A stretch of 15,595 nt of DNA from Actinomycetota bacterium (GTDB lineage Bacteria; Actinomycetota; Actinomycetes; S36-B12; UBA5976). The DNA lies in assembly GCA_017853815.1 (NCBI GenBank), contig JAFMIT010000028.1, positions 1 through 15,595 of the forward strand, written 5' to 3'. This document shows positions 6,367 to 13,990 of the stretch, in pieces; position 1 is the first letter of the stretch, and each line of letters begins with the position of its first letter. The position numbers were made by a program, and so were the translations under genes. The notes under the pieces were generated by a model, which saw nothing but the letters and a program-made list of their open reading frames with translations, searched no databases and had not been told where the DNA came from.

Positions 6367-7449
6367 ATGGCCAAAGTGGTCTTTCAAGATGCTACCCGCA
6401 TCTACCCAGGCAACGACAAACCATCTGTCGACCGCCTGAACATCGAAATCAACGACGGCGAGTTCCTCGTTCTCGTCGGCCCTTCAGGTTGCGGCAAGTC
6501 GACCTCGCTGCGCATGCTTGCTGGTCTCGAACCAGTCGACAAGGGTTCAATCTTCATTGGTGACCGCGATGTCACTGCGCTTGCACCAAAAGATCGCGAC
6601 ATCGCGATGGTGTTCCAGAACTACGCCTTGTACCCACACATGAGCGTCGCAGAGAACATGGGCTTCGCACTCAAGATCGCTGGCACCCCGAAGGACGAAA
6701 TCCGTCGTCGTGTCGAAGAAGCCGCAAAGCTCCTCGACCTCAGTGAATACCTCGAGCGCAAGCCAAAGGCTCTGTCTGGTGGTCAGCGTCAGCGTGTTGC
6801 CATGGGTCGCGCCATCGTGCGTGAACCACAGGTCTTCTTGATGGACGAACCACTCTCCAACTTGGATGCCAAACTCCGCGTTCAGACGCGTACCCAGATT
6901 GCATCGCTTCAGCGTCGTCTTGGCGTCACCACTGTTTACGTGACCCACGATCAGACCGAAGCAATGACCATGGGCGATCGCGTTGCGGTTCTCAAGGATG
7001 GCGTTCTCATGCAGATCGACACCCCACAGAATCTCTACGATCACCCGAACAACGTTTTCGTCGCAGGCTTCATTGGCTCACCAGCCATGAACATCGTCTT
7101 CGCGAACGTCACAGACGGTGGCGTCAGCCTCGGTGGCGCAACGCTTCCAGTCCCAGCAGATGTTGTTGCAGATGCACGCTCAAAGGGTCTTAGCGAAGTT
7201 CGGGTCGGTTTCCGCCCAGAAGACTTGCACCTCGGCGAAGGCGTCGCTGTTGCAGTCGAGTTCGTTGAAGTTCTCGGTGTGGATGCTTACGTCCACGGCA
7301 CCGTCGAAACTCCTCACGGAACCCAGACTGTCGTCGTGCGTACCGATGGCCGCCGCCCACCACGCGTTGGCGACACCATCCACGTCGGCATCAACGACAA
7401 CCACATCCACGTGTTTGATCCAAACACCGGAAACCGTCTCGGCGCATAG
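6367..7449 (+). CDS. msiK: Multiple-sugar ABC importer ATPase (MsiK/UgpC/MalK type)
   Basis: This 360-residue cytoplasmic ATPase drives carbohydrate ABC importers; in actinobacteria one MsiK typically serves several sugar transporters. The nucleotide-binding domain has Walker A GPSGCGKST (38-46), Q-loop Q84 in VFQNYALYPH, signature LSGGQRQR (136-143), Walker B VFLMDEP (156-162) and switch His H194. The C-terminal OB/TOBE part starts near 235 (FIGSPAMN) and contains GFRPEDLHL (281-289), typical of the MalK/UgpC branch. It is slightly shorter than MalK at the C-terminus. The start ATG 6367 has GGAAGGA seven bases upstream; an in-frame ATG at 6301 lies inside the leader hairpin and is not used. 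No permease or binding-protein gene is adjacent, as expected for a shared ATPase. Candidate partners include a maltodextrin importer fed by the nearby pullulanase. Confidence 0.95.
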   Translation: MAKVVFQDATRIYPGNDKPSVDRLNIEINDGEFLVLVGPSGCGKSTSLRMLAGLEPVDKGSIFIGDRDVTALAPKDRDIAMVFQNYALYPHMSVAENMGFALKIAGTPKDEIRRRVEEAAKLLDLSEYLERKPKALSGGQRQRVAMGRAIVREPQVFLMDEPLSNLDAKLRVQTRTQIASLQRRLGVTTVYVTHDQTEAMTMGDRVAVLKDGVLMQIDTPQNLYDHPNNVFVAGFIGSPAMNIVFANVTDGGVSLGGATLPVPADVVADARSKGLSEVRVGFRPEDLHLGEGVAVAVEFVEVLGVDAYVHGTVETPHGTQTVVVRTDGRRPPRVGDTIHVGINDNHIHVFDPNTGNRLGA

Positions 7450-7468
7450 CCGAAACTCTCGCACGAAA

Positions 7469-7529
7469 GGTCGGGATCAGTGTCACTTGCCGTAACTGCG
7501 GCGGTCGCTGATCCCGACCTCCTTTTTTT
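7469..7529 (+). terminator. Terminator-like hairpin spanning the DUF4032 start codon
   Basis: GGTCGGGATCAG (7469-7480) pairs perfectly with CTGATCCCGACC (7508-7519), a 12-bp stem. The 27-base loop can form an inner GCCG/CGGC stem (7489-7492, 7499-7502). TCC and seven T follow (to 7529). This looks like the intrinsic terminator of the sugar ATPase gene (stop 7449), but it overlaps the next gene. The left arm contains part of the GAAAGG ribosome site and ends on the G of the GTG start. The right arm and T tract encode residues 10-17. Confidence 0.7.
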
Positions 7530-8736
7530 CCCGTGGGATACGCCACTTGAAGAGTGGCCCGAAGACATCATTGTCGCGTTGCCCCGAGGTATCTCGCGTC
7601 ATATCGTTCGATTTGTCTCCATCAACGGCGTGATTCATGCGGTCAAAGAGATTGAAGAACACTTCGCCAAACGCGAATACCAACTACTTCTTGAATTGAC
7701 TGCTCTAGGCATTCCCTCTGTCGAAGCAACCGCCGTAGTGAGCGGACGCGTGGACAAACAAGGCGAGGCGCTTCCCGCCGCACTCATTACCAAGCATCTC
7801 GAGTTTTCACTTCCGTACCGCGCAGTGTTTTCATCGACGCCTCGACCAGACACCGCGATTCGTTTGCTCGATGCGCTGACTTTGTTGTTCGTGCGATTGC
7901 ATTCCGTCGGTTTTTCCTGGAATGACTGCTCGCTCTCGAACACGCTGTTTCGTCGCGACGCTGGCGCCTTTGCGGCTTACCTTGTCGATGCCGAAACTGG
8001 AGATATACATCCCAAGCTTTCTGACGGTCAGCGCGCCTATGACATCGACACTGCGGTGCTGAATGTGACCGGCGAACTCATGGATCTTCAAGCCGGCGGT
8101 CGGTTGCCTGATGCGGTTGATCCCATTCCAGTTGGGCTGAGCTTGCGTGCACGCTACGAACGGCTCTGGGGAGTTCTCAACACCCCTGTGCTCATCGACA
8201 ACAACAATCGCACGCCGCTCGACCAACACATCCGCCGACTGAACTCCATGGGTTTCGACGTCGCTGAAATTCGCATGGCGAGTCTCGATGACGGCAAACA
8301 GCTCGTCAACATCACCGCAAAAGTTGTCGATGCTGGCCACCACGCACGGCGCTTGATACGACTCACTGGCCTTGATGTCGAGGAGAACCAAGCTCGCCGA
8401 CTTCTCAATGATCTCGATGGTTACCGCGCGACCACCGCGCCTACTCAAAGCGAAGAGATTGTTGCGCACCGATGGGTCATGGAAGTTTTTGAGCCCATCG
8501 TCATGGCAGTGCCACAAGAACTCCGACGCAAACTCGAGCCAGCGGAAATCTTCCACGAAGTGCTTGAACATCGTTGGTTCATGGCCGAAAAACAAGGTCG
8601 GCAGATCGACATCGAAGAAGCGGTTGCTGCCTATATTCGAGACGTGCTCAGCAACAAGCCAGACGAGGCCGCGGTGTTTGGAAGCGCGAACAGCAGTGAC
8701 GACACCATCGAAATGGAAGCCATCAAGTTCGACTAA
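7480..8736 (+). CDS. DUF4032 protein with lipopolysaccharide-kinase-like fold
   Basis: This is a 418-residue cytoplasmic protein of unproven function, found widely in actinobacteria. The N-terminal half looks kinase-like. A possible ATP-binding Lys lies in AVKEIEE (K56), and a catalytic-loop-like HSVGFSWNDCSLSN (141-154) has D149 and N154. LVDAETGD (168-175) stands where kinases have DFG. This resembles the WaaP/Kdo-kinase group. From about 185 onward lies the clade-specific DUF4032 part. The start is GTG 7480: the upstream frame is closed by stop codons, no other start codon precedes residue 35, and ADPDLLFFPWDTPLEEWP looks like the usual family N-terminus. It lies 30 bases after the sugar ATPase gene and may be co-transcribed, subject to the overlapping hairpin. 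Its stop TAA overlaps the convergent rlmB stop. Confidence 0.85.
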   Translation: MSLAVTAAVADPDLLFFPWDTPLEEWPEDIIVALPRGISRHIVRFVSINGVIHAVKEIEEHFAKREYQLLLELTALGIPSVEATAVVSGRVDKQGEALPAALITKHLEFSLPYRAVFSSTPRPDTAIRLLDALTLLFVRLHSVGFSWNDCSLSNTLFRRDAGAFAAYLVDAETGDIHPKLSDGQRAYDIDTAVLNVTGELMDLQAGGRLPDAVDPIPVGLSLRARYERLWGVLNTPVLIDNNNRTPLDQHIRRLNSMGFDVAEIRMASLDDGKQLVNITAKVVDAGHHARRLIRLTGLDVEENQARRLLNDLDGYRATTAPTQSEEIVAHRWVMEVFEPIVMAVPQELRRKLEPAEIFHEVLEHRWFMAEKQGRQIDIEEAVAAYIRDVLSNKPDEAAVFGSANSSDDTIEMEAIKFD

Positions 8737-9677
8737 TCAGCGCGCGCTTCGGCGATTGCATACAGTGCAATACCCGCTGCGACTGATGCGTTGAGCGACT
8801 CAGTGTCTGCTGTCATTGGAATCGACGCGACAACATCACATGCCTCTGCTACCAGACGCGATAGACCTTTGCCTTCGCTTCCAATCACGAGCAGCACGCG
8901 ATCGTCACGAGTATCTGCCGCAGCAGCTGCCATCGACATTTCGCCTTCGGCATCCAAACCGATAACGAAGTAGCCAGCCTTCTTGAACTTGTTGATCGTG
9001 CGGGTCAGGTTGACCGCGCGAGCGACAGGGACACGGGCCGCAGCGCCTGCAGAAGTACGCCACGCCACGGCTGTCATACCAGCAGAGCGGCGCTCGGGGA
9101 GCACAACTGCGGCTGCACCAAACGCCGCAGCCGAGCGGACCACAGCGCCGAGGTTTCGCGGATCGGTGACACCATCGAGAGCGACGACGAGATCGGTATT
9201 GCCGATGAACTCTTCGGACTCCGGATAAACGTACGGCTTCACTGTGAGCGCAAGCCCTTGATGCAATGCGACGCCAGCAATGCGCTCAATCTGCGCCTTG
9301 CCAACTTCCATAATCGAAAGTCCTTGAGCAGATGCCAAGTCCAGCGCCTCGCGAACTCGTTCGTCAGCATCAATACCGATGGCAACATGCAAAATCGTGG
9401 CTGGAACTTCGGCGCGGAGCGCTTCGACTACCGGATTGCGACCAACGACAACATCCATCTGCGGCTTGCGTTCACGCGTCGCTGGCTTAGAGGTCGCCTT
9501 GGTGTTGCGAATCGGCTTGTCACCTTTGTATGCCTTGTGTTGCTTGCGATCTTCCGCCTTCGGTGTTGGACCGCGACCTTCGAGACCTTTTCGGCGCTGG
9601 CCACCGCTGCCGATAGTGCTGCCCTTCTTGGTGCCTGCCTTGCGAATAGCGCCTTTGCGCTGCGAATTGCCTGCCAT
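8733..9677 (-). CDS. rlmB: 23S rRNA (guanosine-2'-O)-methyltransferase, RlmB/TrmH family
   Basis: This 314-residue SpoU-family enzyme would methylate the ribose of G2251 (E. coli numbering) in 23S rRNA with S-adenosylmethionine. Residues 1-73 form a disordered Lys/Arg/Gly-rich extension, common in actinobacterial members. The substrate-binding domain follows (about 76-150), then the knotted SPOUT domain with motif 1 DPRNLGAVVRS (172-182), motif 2 VIGSEGKGLS (264-273) and motif 3 from IPMTADTESLNAS (286-298). All are intact. SAGMTAVAWRTSAGAAARVP (198-217) is typical of the actinobacterial group. The start ATG overlaps the cysS stop as TAATG, so translation is coupled. It is the last gene of the HPr-ispF-cysS-rlmB run. 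The exact methylated site is inferred from the family. Confidence 0.93.
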   Translation of the reverse strand: MAGNSQRKGAIRKAGTKKGSTIGSGGQRRKGLEGRGPTPKAEDRKQHKAYKGDKPIRNTKATSKPATRERKPQMDVVVGRNPVVEALRAEVPATILHVAIGIDADERVREALDLASAQGLSIMEVGKAQIERIAGVALHQGLALTVKPYVYPESEEFIGNTDLVVALDGVTDPRNLGAVVRSAAAFGAAAVVLPERRSAGMTAVAWRTSAGAAARVPVARAVNLTRTINKFKKAGYFVIGLDAEGEMSMAAAAADTRDDRVLLVIGSEGKGLSRLVAEACDVVASIPMTADTESLNASVAAGIALYAIAEARAD

Positions 9678-11101
9678 TAGTCATCACTTTCTTGAGCGAC
9701 CGACCAGCGAGCGCCATCAGGGGTGTCTTCAAGTGCGATGCCAGCGGCTGCCAGTCGGTCGCGAATTGCATCAGCAGTCGCAAAGTCGCGGTGTTCGCGA
9801 GCTTGTTGACGTTCGGCTAACTGAGCGGAAACGAGCGAATTCACAATGTTCTTCAAACTGTCATCATTGCCTGTCGCGCGTTCAAGCCACGGAGATGACA
9901 GCGGATCCACACCGAGAATGTTGAGCATGCCTCGAACGTGCTTCAAGGTGTGCCGCAGTTGGTCATCAGACGCACTCGAGCCTGCCTGCATCTGACGGTT
10001 GCCTTCGGTGACGAGCTCATGAAGAGTCGCGAGTGCGGCTGGAACCCCGAGGTCGTCATTCATAGCAGCACTAAACGCCGCATCGATGGTGAGGTCATCA
10101 AGTGAGTCCACGCCCACACGTTCCGCAGCGCGAGTAACAAAGCCTTCGATTCGGCGGAACGCGGCGCCAGATTCTTGAAGCGCGTCATCACTGAATTCGA
10201 GATTGCTCCGATAGTGCGCACTGACGAGGTACCACCGAAGTTCAATGGCACGAATCCGCTCGAGAACGTCGAAGACGACCATCGAATTACCCAATGATTT
10301 GCTCATCTTTTCGCCGGCTGCGGTCACCCAGGCGTTGTGCAGCCAATACTGAGCAAATCCCATCCCAGCGGCGCGAGACTGCGCAATTTCGTTTTCGTGG
10401 TGCGGAAAGATCAGATCAAGCCCGCCACCGTGAATGTCGAACGACTCGCCGAGATACGCCTGAGCCATCGCGGAGCATTCAAGATGCCAACCAGGGCGGC
10501 CGGGCCCCCATGGTGTGTTCCAGAATGGATCACCGGGCTTTGAGCTCTTCCAGAGGGCGAAGTCGCGTGGATCTCTTTTGCGCGAACCATGTTCGCTGTC
10601 CGCCGCCGGCAGCATGTCGTCGGGGCGCTGGTTAGAAAGCGATCCATAGTCCTCGAATGAACGCACGTCGAAGTAGACGTCGCCACCCGATGCGTACGCA
10701 TGCCCGCGGTCGATCAGCGTCTGCATTAGCTCAATCATCTGCGTGACATGACCCGTAGCGCGGGGCTCGATGGTCGGAGGGGTACAGCCGAGCGCGTCGT
10801 AGGCCGCCTGGAAGGCGCGCTCGTAATGCTGCGCGACCGCCCACCACGGACGACCTTCGTGGACCGCCTTGTGCAGAATTTTGTCGTCAATATCGGTGAC
10901 GTTGCGGCACAGAATGACCGTGTAGCCCTGATGGCGCAGCCAGCGGCCCAGGACATCAAAAACAATGCCCGATCGCAGGTGTCCTACGTGCGGATTCGAT
11001 TGCACTGTGGCACCACAGAGGTACATCGACGCCACATTTGGGACCAAGGGAGTAAACGGTCGTAGTGAGCGCGACGCAGTGTCATAGAGGTGCAAAGTCA
11101 C
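9677..11101 (-). CDS. cysS: Cysteinyl-tRNA synthetase
   Basis: This 474-residue class I synthetase charges tRNA-Cys with cysteine. The HIGH motif appears as HVGH (38-41) and the KMSKS loop is intact (265-269). The zinc site that selects cysteine is complete: C29 in LCGATVQ, C209 in HLECSAM, H234 and E238 in FPHHENE. The C-terminal helical anticodon-binding region begins near residue 340. Length and layout are those of true CysRS rather than the mycothiol ligase MshC, which is shorter and differs at the amino-acid site. The start is GTG 11101, 18 bases after the ispF stop, with a weak AGG-type site. It overlaps rlmB by one base. Confidence 0.96.
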   Translation of the reverse strand: MTLHLYDTASRSLRPFTPLVPNVASMYLCGATVQSNPHVGHLRSGIVFDVLGRWLRHQGYTVILCRNVTDIDDKILHKAVHEGRPWWAVAQHYERAFQAAYDALGCTPPTIEPRATGHVTQMIELMQTLIDRGHAYASGGDVYFDVRSFEDYGSLSNQRPDDMLPAADSEHGSRKRDPRDFALWKSSKPGDPFWNTPWGPGRPGWHLECSAMAQAYLGESFDIHGGGLDLIFPHHENEIAQSRAAGMGFAQYWLHNAWVTAAGEKMSKSLGNSMVVFDVLERIRAIELRWYLVSAHYRSNLEFSDDALQESGAAFRRIEGFVTRAAERVGVDSLDDLTIDAAFSAAMNDDLGVPAALATLHELVTEGNRQMQAGSSASDDQLRHTLKHVRGMLNILGVDPLSSPWLERATGNDDSLKNIVNSLVSAQLAERQQAREHRDFATADAIRDRLAAAGIALEDTPDGARWSVAQESDD

Positions 11102-11119
11102 GGGTGAAGCCTACTTTTC

Positions 11120-11584
11120 TTAAGCAGTCAGCAGGCACACTGCGATGGCAGCGATGCCTTCGCCACGACCGGTGAGTCCAAGGCCGTCTGTGGTGGTGCC
11201 TGAGACACTCACTGCGGCGCCGTCGAGAGCAGCCGAGAGGGCGCTTTGCATTTCGTCACGGCGCTGTGCGACTTTCGGTGAATTTCCAATAATTTGAACT
11301 GAAATATTGCCAATTTCGAGCCCAGCCGCTCGCACAAGAGCGTGGGTTGCGGATAAAAAGACCGAGCCCGACGCATTGGCGTACTCAGGCCGATCGACTC
11401 CGAAGTTGGAACCTAAATCGCCGAGACCGGCCGCCGAGAGCATCGCGTCACAGATGGCGTGCGCAGCTACGTCAGCGTCGGAATGGCCCGCGAGGCCCAC
11501 GACGCCAGGCCACTCGATGCATCCCAACCAGAGTGGGCGGGACGCATCGAAGGCATGAACATCTGTTCCAAGACCTACGCGCAT
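11120..11584 (-). CDS. ispF: 2-C-methyl-D-erythritol 2,4-cyclodiphosphate synthase
   Basis: This 154-residue enzyme of the MEP isoprenoid pathway forms the cyclic diphosphate with release of CMP. Metal ligands D8 and H10 (GTDVHAF) and H42 (DVAAHA) are present, as are the AGHSDADV segment and the C-terminal TTTDGLGLTGRGEGI. The loop after LGDLG reads SNFGVDRPEYANASG instead of the common HFPDTDP; actinobacterial versions often vary there. The usual partner ispD is not next to it: the upstream gene is HPr, nine bases away. No strong ribosome site is seen, so translation may be coupled to HPr. Confidence 0.95.
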   Translation of the reverse strand: MRVGLGTDVHAFDASRPLWLGCIEWPGVVGLAGHSDADVAAHAICDAMLSAAGLGDLGSNFGVDRPEYANASGSVFLSATHALVRAAGLEIGNISVQIIGNSPKVAQRRDEMQSALSAALDGAAVSVSGTTTDGLGLTGRGEGIAAIAVCLLTA

Positions 11585-11593
11585 GGGCAGAGG

Positions 11594-11869
11594 TTAGCCC
11601 TCTGGGTCAGCGAGAATCTCCTGCAGATCGGCGACGAGAGCATCTGGGTTCTCTCCTTCGACGGTGACTCGCACGGTCTGGCCACTCTTGATTCCAAGCG
11701 CTAAGACACTCAGGATGCTCTTGCCGTCGGCCTTGCCAGCTGGCTCGCCATCAACCATGGGCTCCACTGTCACTTTGAGGCCTGATGCAGCAACTTTCTT
11801 CACAAAAAGTGCCGCTGGGCGGGCATGCAAGCCGACCGGTGAGACCACTACCGCTTCGAACACAACCAT
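11594..11869 (-). CDS. ptsH: Phosphocarrier protein HPr of the PTS
   Basis: This 91-residue cytoplasmic phosphocarrier takes phosphate from enzyme I and passes it to sugar-specific EIIA domains or to a DhaM-type protein. The active site H15 stands in GLHARPAA. The regulatory-site region GKSILSVLALG has Ser at 51, the equivalent of Ser46, although HPr kinase is not common in this phylum. The start is ATG 11869, preceded by GGGAG at good spacing; upstream in-frame ATGs would add an unnatural extension. It is the first gene of the run with ispF, cysS and rlmB, an unusual place, and is divergent from the 2-oxoacid dehydrogenase operon. No enzyme I or EII gene is in the window. Confidence 0.94.
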   Translation of the reverse strand: MVVFEAVVVSPVGLHARPAALFVKKVAASGLKVTVEPMVDGEPAGKADGKSILSVLALGIKSGQTVRVTVEGENPDALVADLQEILADPEG

Positions 11870-11891
11870 GTTTTCTCCCATCAAATTTTCG

Positions 11892-11908
11892 TGGCGCACG
11901 GTACGCCA
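11892..11908. promoter_or_regulatory. 17-bp near-palindrome upstream of ptsH
   Basis: TGGCGCACGGTACGCCA is symmetric about its centre at 14 of 16 positions. It lies 23 bases before the HPr start codon, within the HPr promoter or leader. It could be an operator distinct from the TGCAC repeats nearby, or a short mRNA hairpin with a TGGCG/CGCCA stem. Confidence 0.35.
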
Positions 11909-11940
11909 TCGACATATTCTGCTGTGATGTGGCACACTAC

Positions 11941-11975
11941 TGCACAGATGTCCCTACTGTATGCACGAATGTGCA
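11941..11975. promoter_or_regulatory. Putative tandem operator in the ptsH / E1alpha divergent region
   Basis: The perfect inverted repeat TGCAC-GAAT-GTGCA (11962-11975) lies directly before the AGGAG ribosome site of the E1alpha gene. A related TGCACAGATGT starts at 11941, exactly 21 bases earlier, about two helical turns. A -10-like TACTGT (11955-11960) falls between them. Tandem phased sites suit SorC-family regulators, and a SorC gene sits at the end of the operon with similar TGCAY elements before it. Confidence 0.45.
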
Positions 11976-11984
11976 GGAGTTTAG

Positions 11985-13001
11985 ATGACCAACACGATTG
12001 ATCCACTTCTGGCTCACCCGGGCCAGGAACTCAGCGCCAATGCTGAAACTGCCCGGACCACCCTGCAAGGCATGTGGGCAGTGCGACTTTTTGAGGAAGC
12101 CGTGGACTCGCTTTTCGCCCGCGGATTGATGCACGGCACGATGCACCTCTCGATTGGCCAAGAAGCAAGCGCGATTGGCGCCTCCGCTGCGCTTCGCGCC
12201 ACCGACTTCATCACGTCGACCCACCGCGGACATGGTCACTGCATCGGTAAAGGTGCAGACCTCACGCGCATGATGGCCGAACTGCTCGCAAAACAAACCG
12301 GCTACTGCCGCGGCCGCGGCGGCTCGATGCACATCGCAGATGCAGCCACCGGCAATCTCGGCGCCAACGGCATCGTCGCTGGTGGTATCCCGATCGCCGC
12401 GGGTGCGGCGCTTGCACAAAAGATGCAAGGCAAAGACAACGTCGTGATGTGTTTCTTTGGTGACGGTGCGACCAACGAAGGCGCATTCCATGAAGCTGTG
12501 AATCTCGCAGCGATTTGGCAGTTGCCCGTTGTGTTTGTTTGCGAAAATAACAAGTACGGCATGTCATTTTCGACAGAAAAGAGTATGCACGTTGAGCATG
12601 TTGCAGATCGTGCCGCTGCATACGGAATTCCAGGTGTGCGAGTCGAAGGCAATGATGCCGACGCGATGTATCTGGTGTGCCAAGAAGCCGTTGACCGCGC
12701 TCGCAGTGGCAATGGCCCAACGCTCGTCGAATCAGTGACCTACCGATGGAAAGGTCACTCCAAGAGCGACAAGAACCTCTACCGAACCAAAGAAGAAATT
12801 GAAGAATGGCGCGCGAAAGATCCGATTGTGCAGTTTGAAAACAAGGTTATTGAACGTGGTGTGTTGACTCGCGAGGACGTCGATGCAATCGCTGCTATCA
12901 CGCGCGACAAAATTCGAGTTGCAATTCAGGAAGCGACTACAGCTCCCGATTCAGATCCGGCCGAACTTCTTTCTTCTGTTTTTCGGGCGGTGCAAGCATG
13001 A
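11985..13001 (+). CDS. 2-oxoacid (pyruvate/acetoin) dehydrogenase E1 component, alpha subunit
   Basis: This 338-residue thiamine-diphosphate-binding subunit of a heterotetrameric E1 decarboxylates a 2-oxoacid or cleaves acetoin. The ThDP motif runs from GDGATNEG (159-166) to ENNKYG (187-192). GLMHGTMHLSIGQEA (48-62), STHRGHGH (78-85) and YCRGRGGSMH (107-116) are typical of the PdhA/AcoA group. Subunit length is normal. The start ATG 11985 has AGGAG five bases upstream. The gene overlaps the beta-subunit gene by ATGA. The sequence alone does not separate PdhA from AcoA; branched-chain specificity seems less likely. It is probably controlled by the adjacent TGCAC repeats. Confidence 0.9.
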   Translation: MTNTIDPLLAHPGQELSANAETARTTLQGMWAVRLFEEAVDSLFARGLMHGTMHLSIGQEASAIGASAALRATDFITSTHRGHGHCIGKGADLTRMMAELLAKQTGYCRGRGGSMHIADAATGNLGANGIVAGGIPIAAGAALAQKMQGKDNVVMCFFGDGATNEGAFHEAVNLAAIWQLPVVFVCENNKYGMSFSTEKSMHVEHVADRAAAYGIPGVRVEGNDADAMYLVCQEAVDRARSGNGPTLVESVTYRWKGHSKSDKNLYRTKEEIEEWRAKDPIVQFENKVIERGVLTREDVDAIAAITRDKIRVAIQEATTAPDSDPAELLSSVFRAVQA

Positions 13002-13987
13002 GCAATCGCATCATCACGTATTCAGAAGCAATCCGTGAAGCCATTGGCCAGGCCATGGAAGCTGACCCCAGCGTCTTCATGCTCGGAGAAGACATTGGCA
13101 TCTACGGCGGAGCGTTCGGCGTCAGCGGCGACCTCTACCACCGCTTTGGTGCGGAACGCATTCGTGATACCCCGATTTCAGAACTCGGCATTGTTGGCGC
13201 TGCAGTAGGTGCAGCTCTGGTCGGCATGAAGCCGATTGTCGAAATTCAGTTCTCGGATTTCACTGCGCAAGCGATGGATCAGATTGTTAATCAAGCCGCC
13301 AAGATTCACTTCATGCTGGGTGGTGAACTCAGTGTGCCCATGGTGCTTCGTGCACCGCTTGGTTCAGGCACTGGCGCCGCAGCGCAGCACTCACAGAGTC
13401 TTGAAGCATGGTTTGCCCATGTTCCTGGATTGAAAGTAGTGATGCCTGCGACAGCGCAGGACGCGAAAGGGTTGTTGCTTTCAGCAATCGACGACCCAAA
13501 CCCCGTCATCGTCCTCGAACACAAACTGCTGTACAAGACCTCCGGCCCAGTGACCGAAGACGCCGTTCGCACGCCGATTGGCGTTAGCCACGTGGCTAAG
13601 CACGGCAAAGACGCCGTCGTCGTCGCTACTGGTGTCATGGTGTCGCGTGCTCTCGAAGCTGCAGCGATTCTCGCCGAGAAAGGCATCGATATCGCAGTGA
13701 TTGATGTGCGGACTCTGAGCCCGCTCGACATGGGTCCGATCGAAGATGCCGCTCGCGCAACTGGTCGCGTGCTGCTGGTCCAAGAAGCGCCGAAGCATGT
13801 TGGATTTATGGCAGAAGTTTCTGCCCGACTCGCAGAAGGTCGCAGTCTCTACTACCTCGATGCCCCGATTAAGCGCCTCGCAGGACTAGACGTGCCGATT
13901 CCGTATGCACCACAGTTGGAACGATCAGTCGTTCCTCAAATCGACAACATCGTGTCTGCTGTCGAAGATTTGATGCGGGAGCCATAA
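12998..13987 (+). CDS. 2-oxoacid dehydrogenase E1 component, beta subunit
   Basis: This 329-residue subunit completes the E1 active site. The cofactor-activating Glu (E62) stands in RDTPISELG and the catalytic-loop His (H131) in QHSQSLEAW. MDQIVNQAAK (93-102) and the C-terminal swivel domain with VIDVRTLSPLD are those of the PdhB/AcoB family. The start ATG overlaps the alpha-subunit stop (ATGA), so the two subunits should be made in equal amounts. The E2 gene follows after three bases. Confidence 0.92.
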   Translation: MSNRIITYSEAIREAIGQAMEADPSVFMLGEDIGIYGGAFGVSGDLYHRFGAERIRDTPISELGIVGAAVGAALVGMKPIVEIQFSDFTAQAMDQIVNQAAKIHFMLGGELSVPMVLRAPLGSGTGAAAQHSQSLEAWFAHVPGLKVVMPATAQDAKGLLLSAIDDPNPVIVLEHKLLYKTSGPVTEDAVRTPIGVSHVAKHGKDAVVVATGVMVSRALEAAAILAEKGIDIAVIDVRTLSPLDMGPIEDAARATGRVLLVQEAPKHVGFMAEVSARLAEGRSLYYLDAPIKRLAGLDVPIPYAPQLERSVVPQIDNIVSAVEDLMREP

Positions 13988-13990
13988 GCC

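Noticed and set aside
7831..8595. 254-codon minus-strand open frame inside the DUF4032 gene
   Set aside because: It is fully antisense to a gene with conserved kinase-like motifs, has no ribosome site of note and no recognisable domain.
9677..11101. MshC (mycothiol ligase) instead of cysteinyl-tRNA synthetase
   Set aside because: Length, the KMSKS context, the C-terminal anticodon region and the operon with rlmB and ispF fit CysS.
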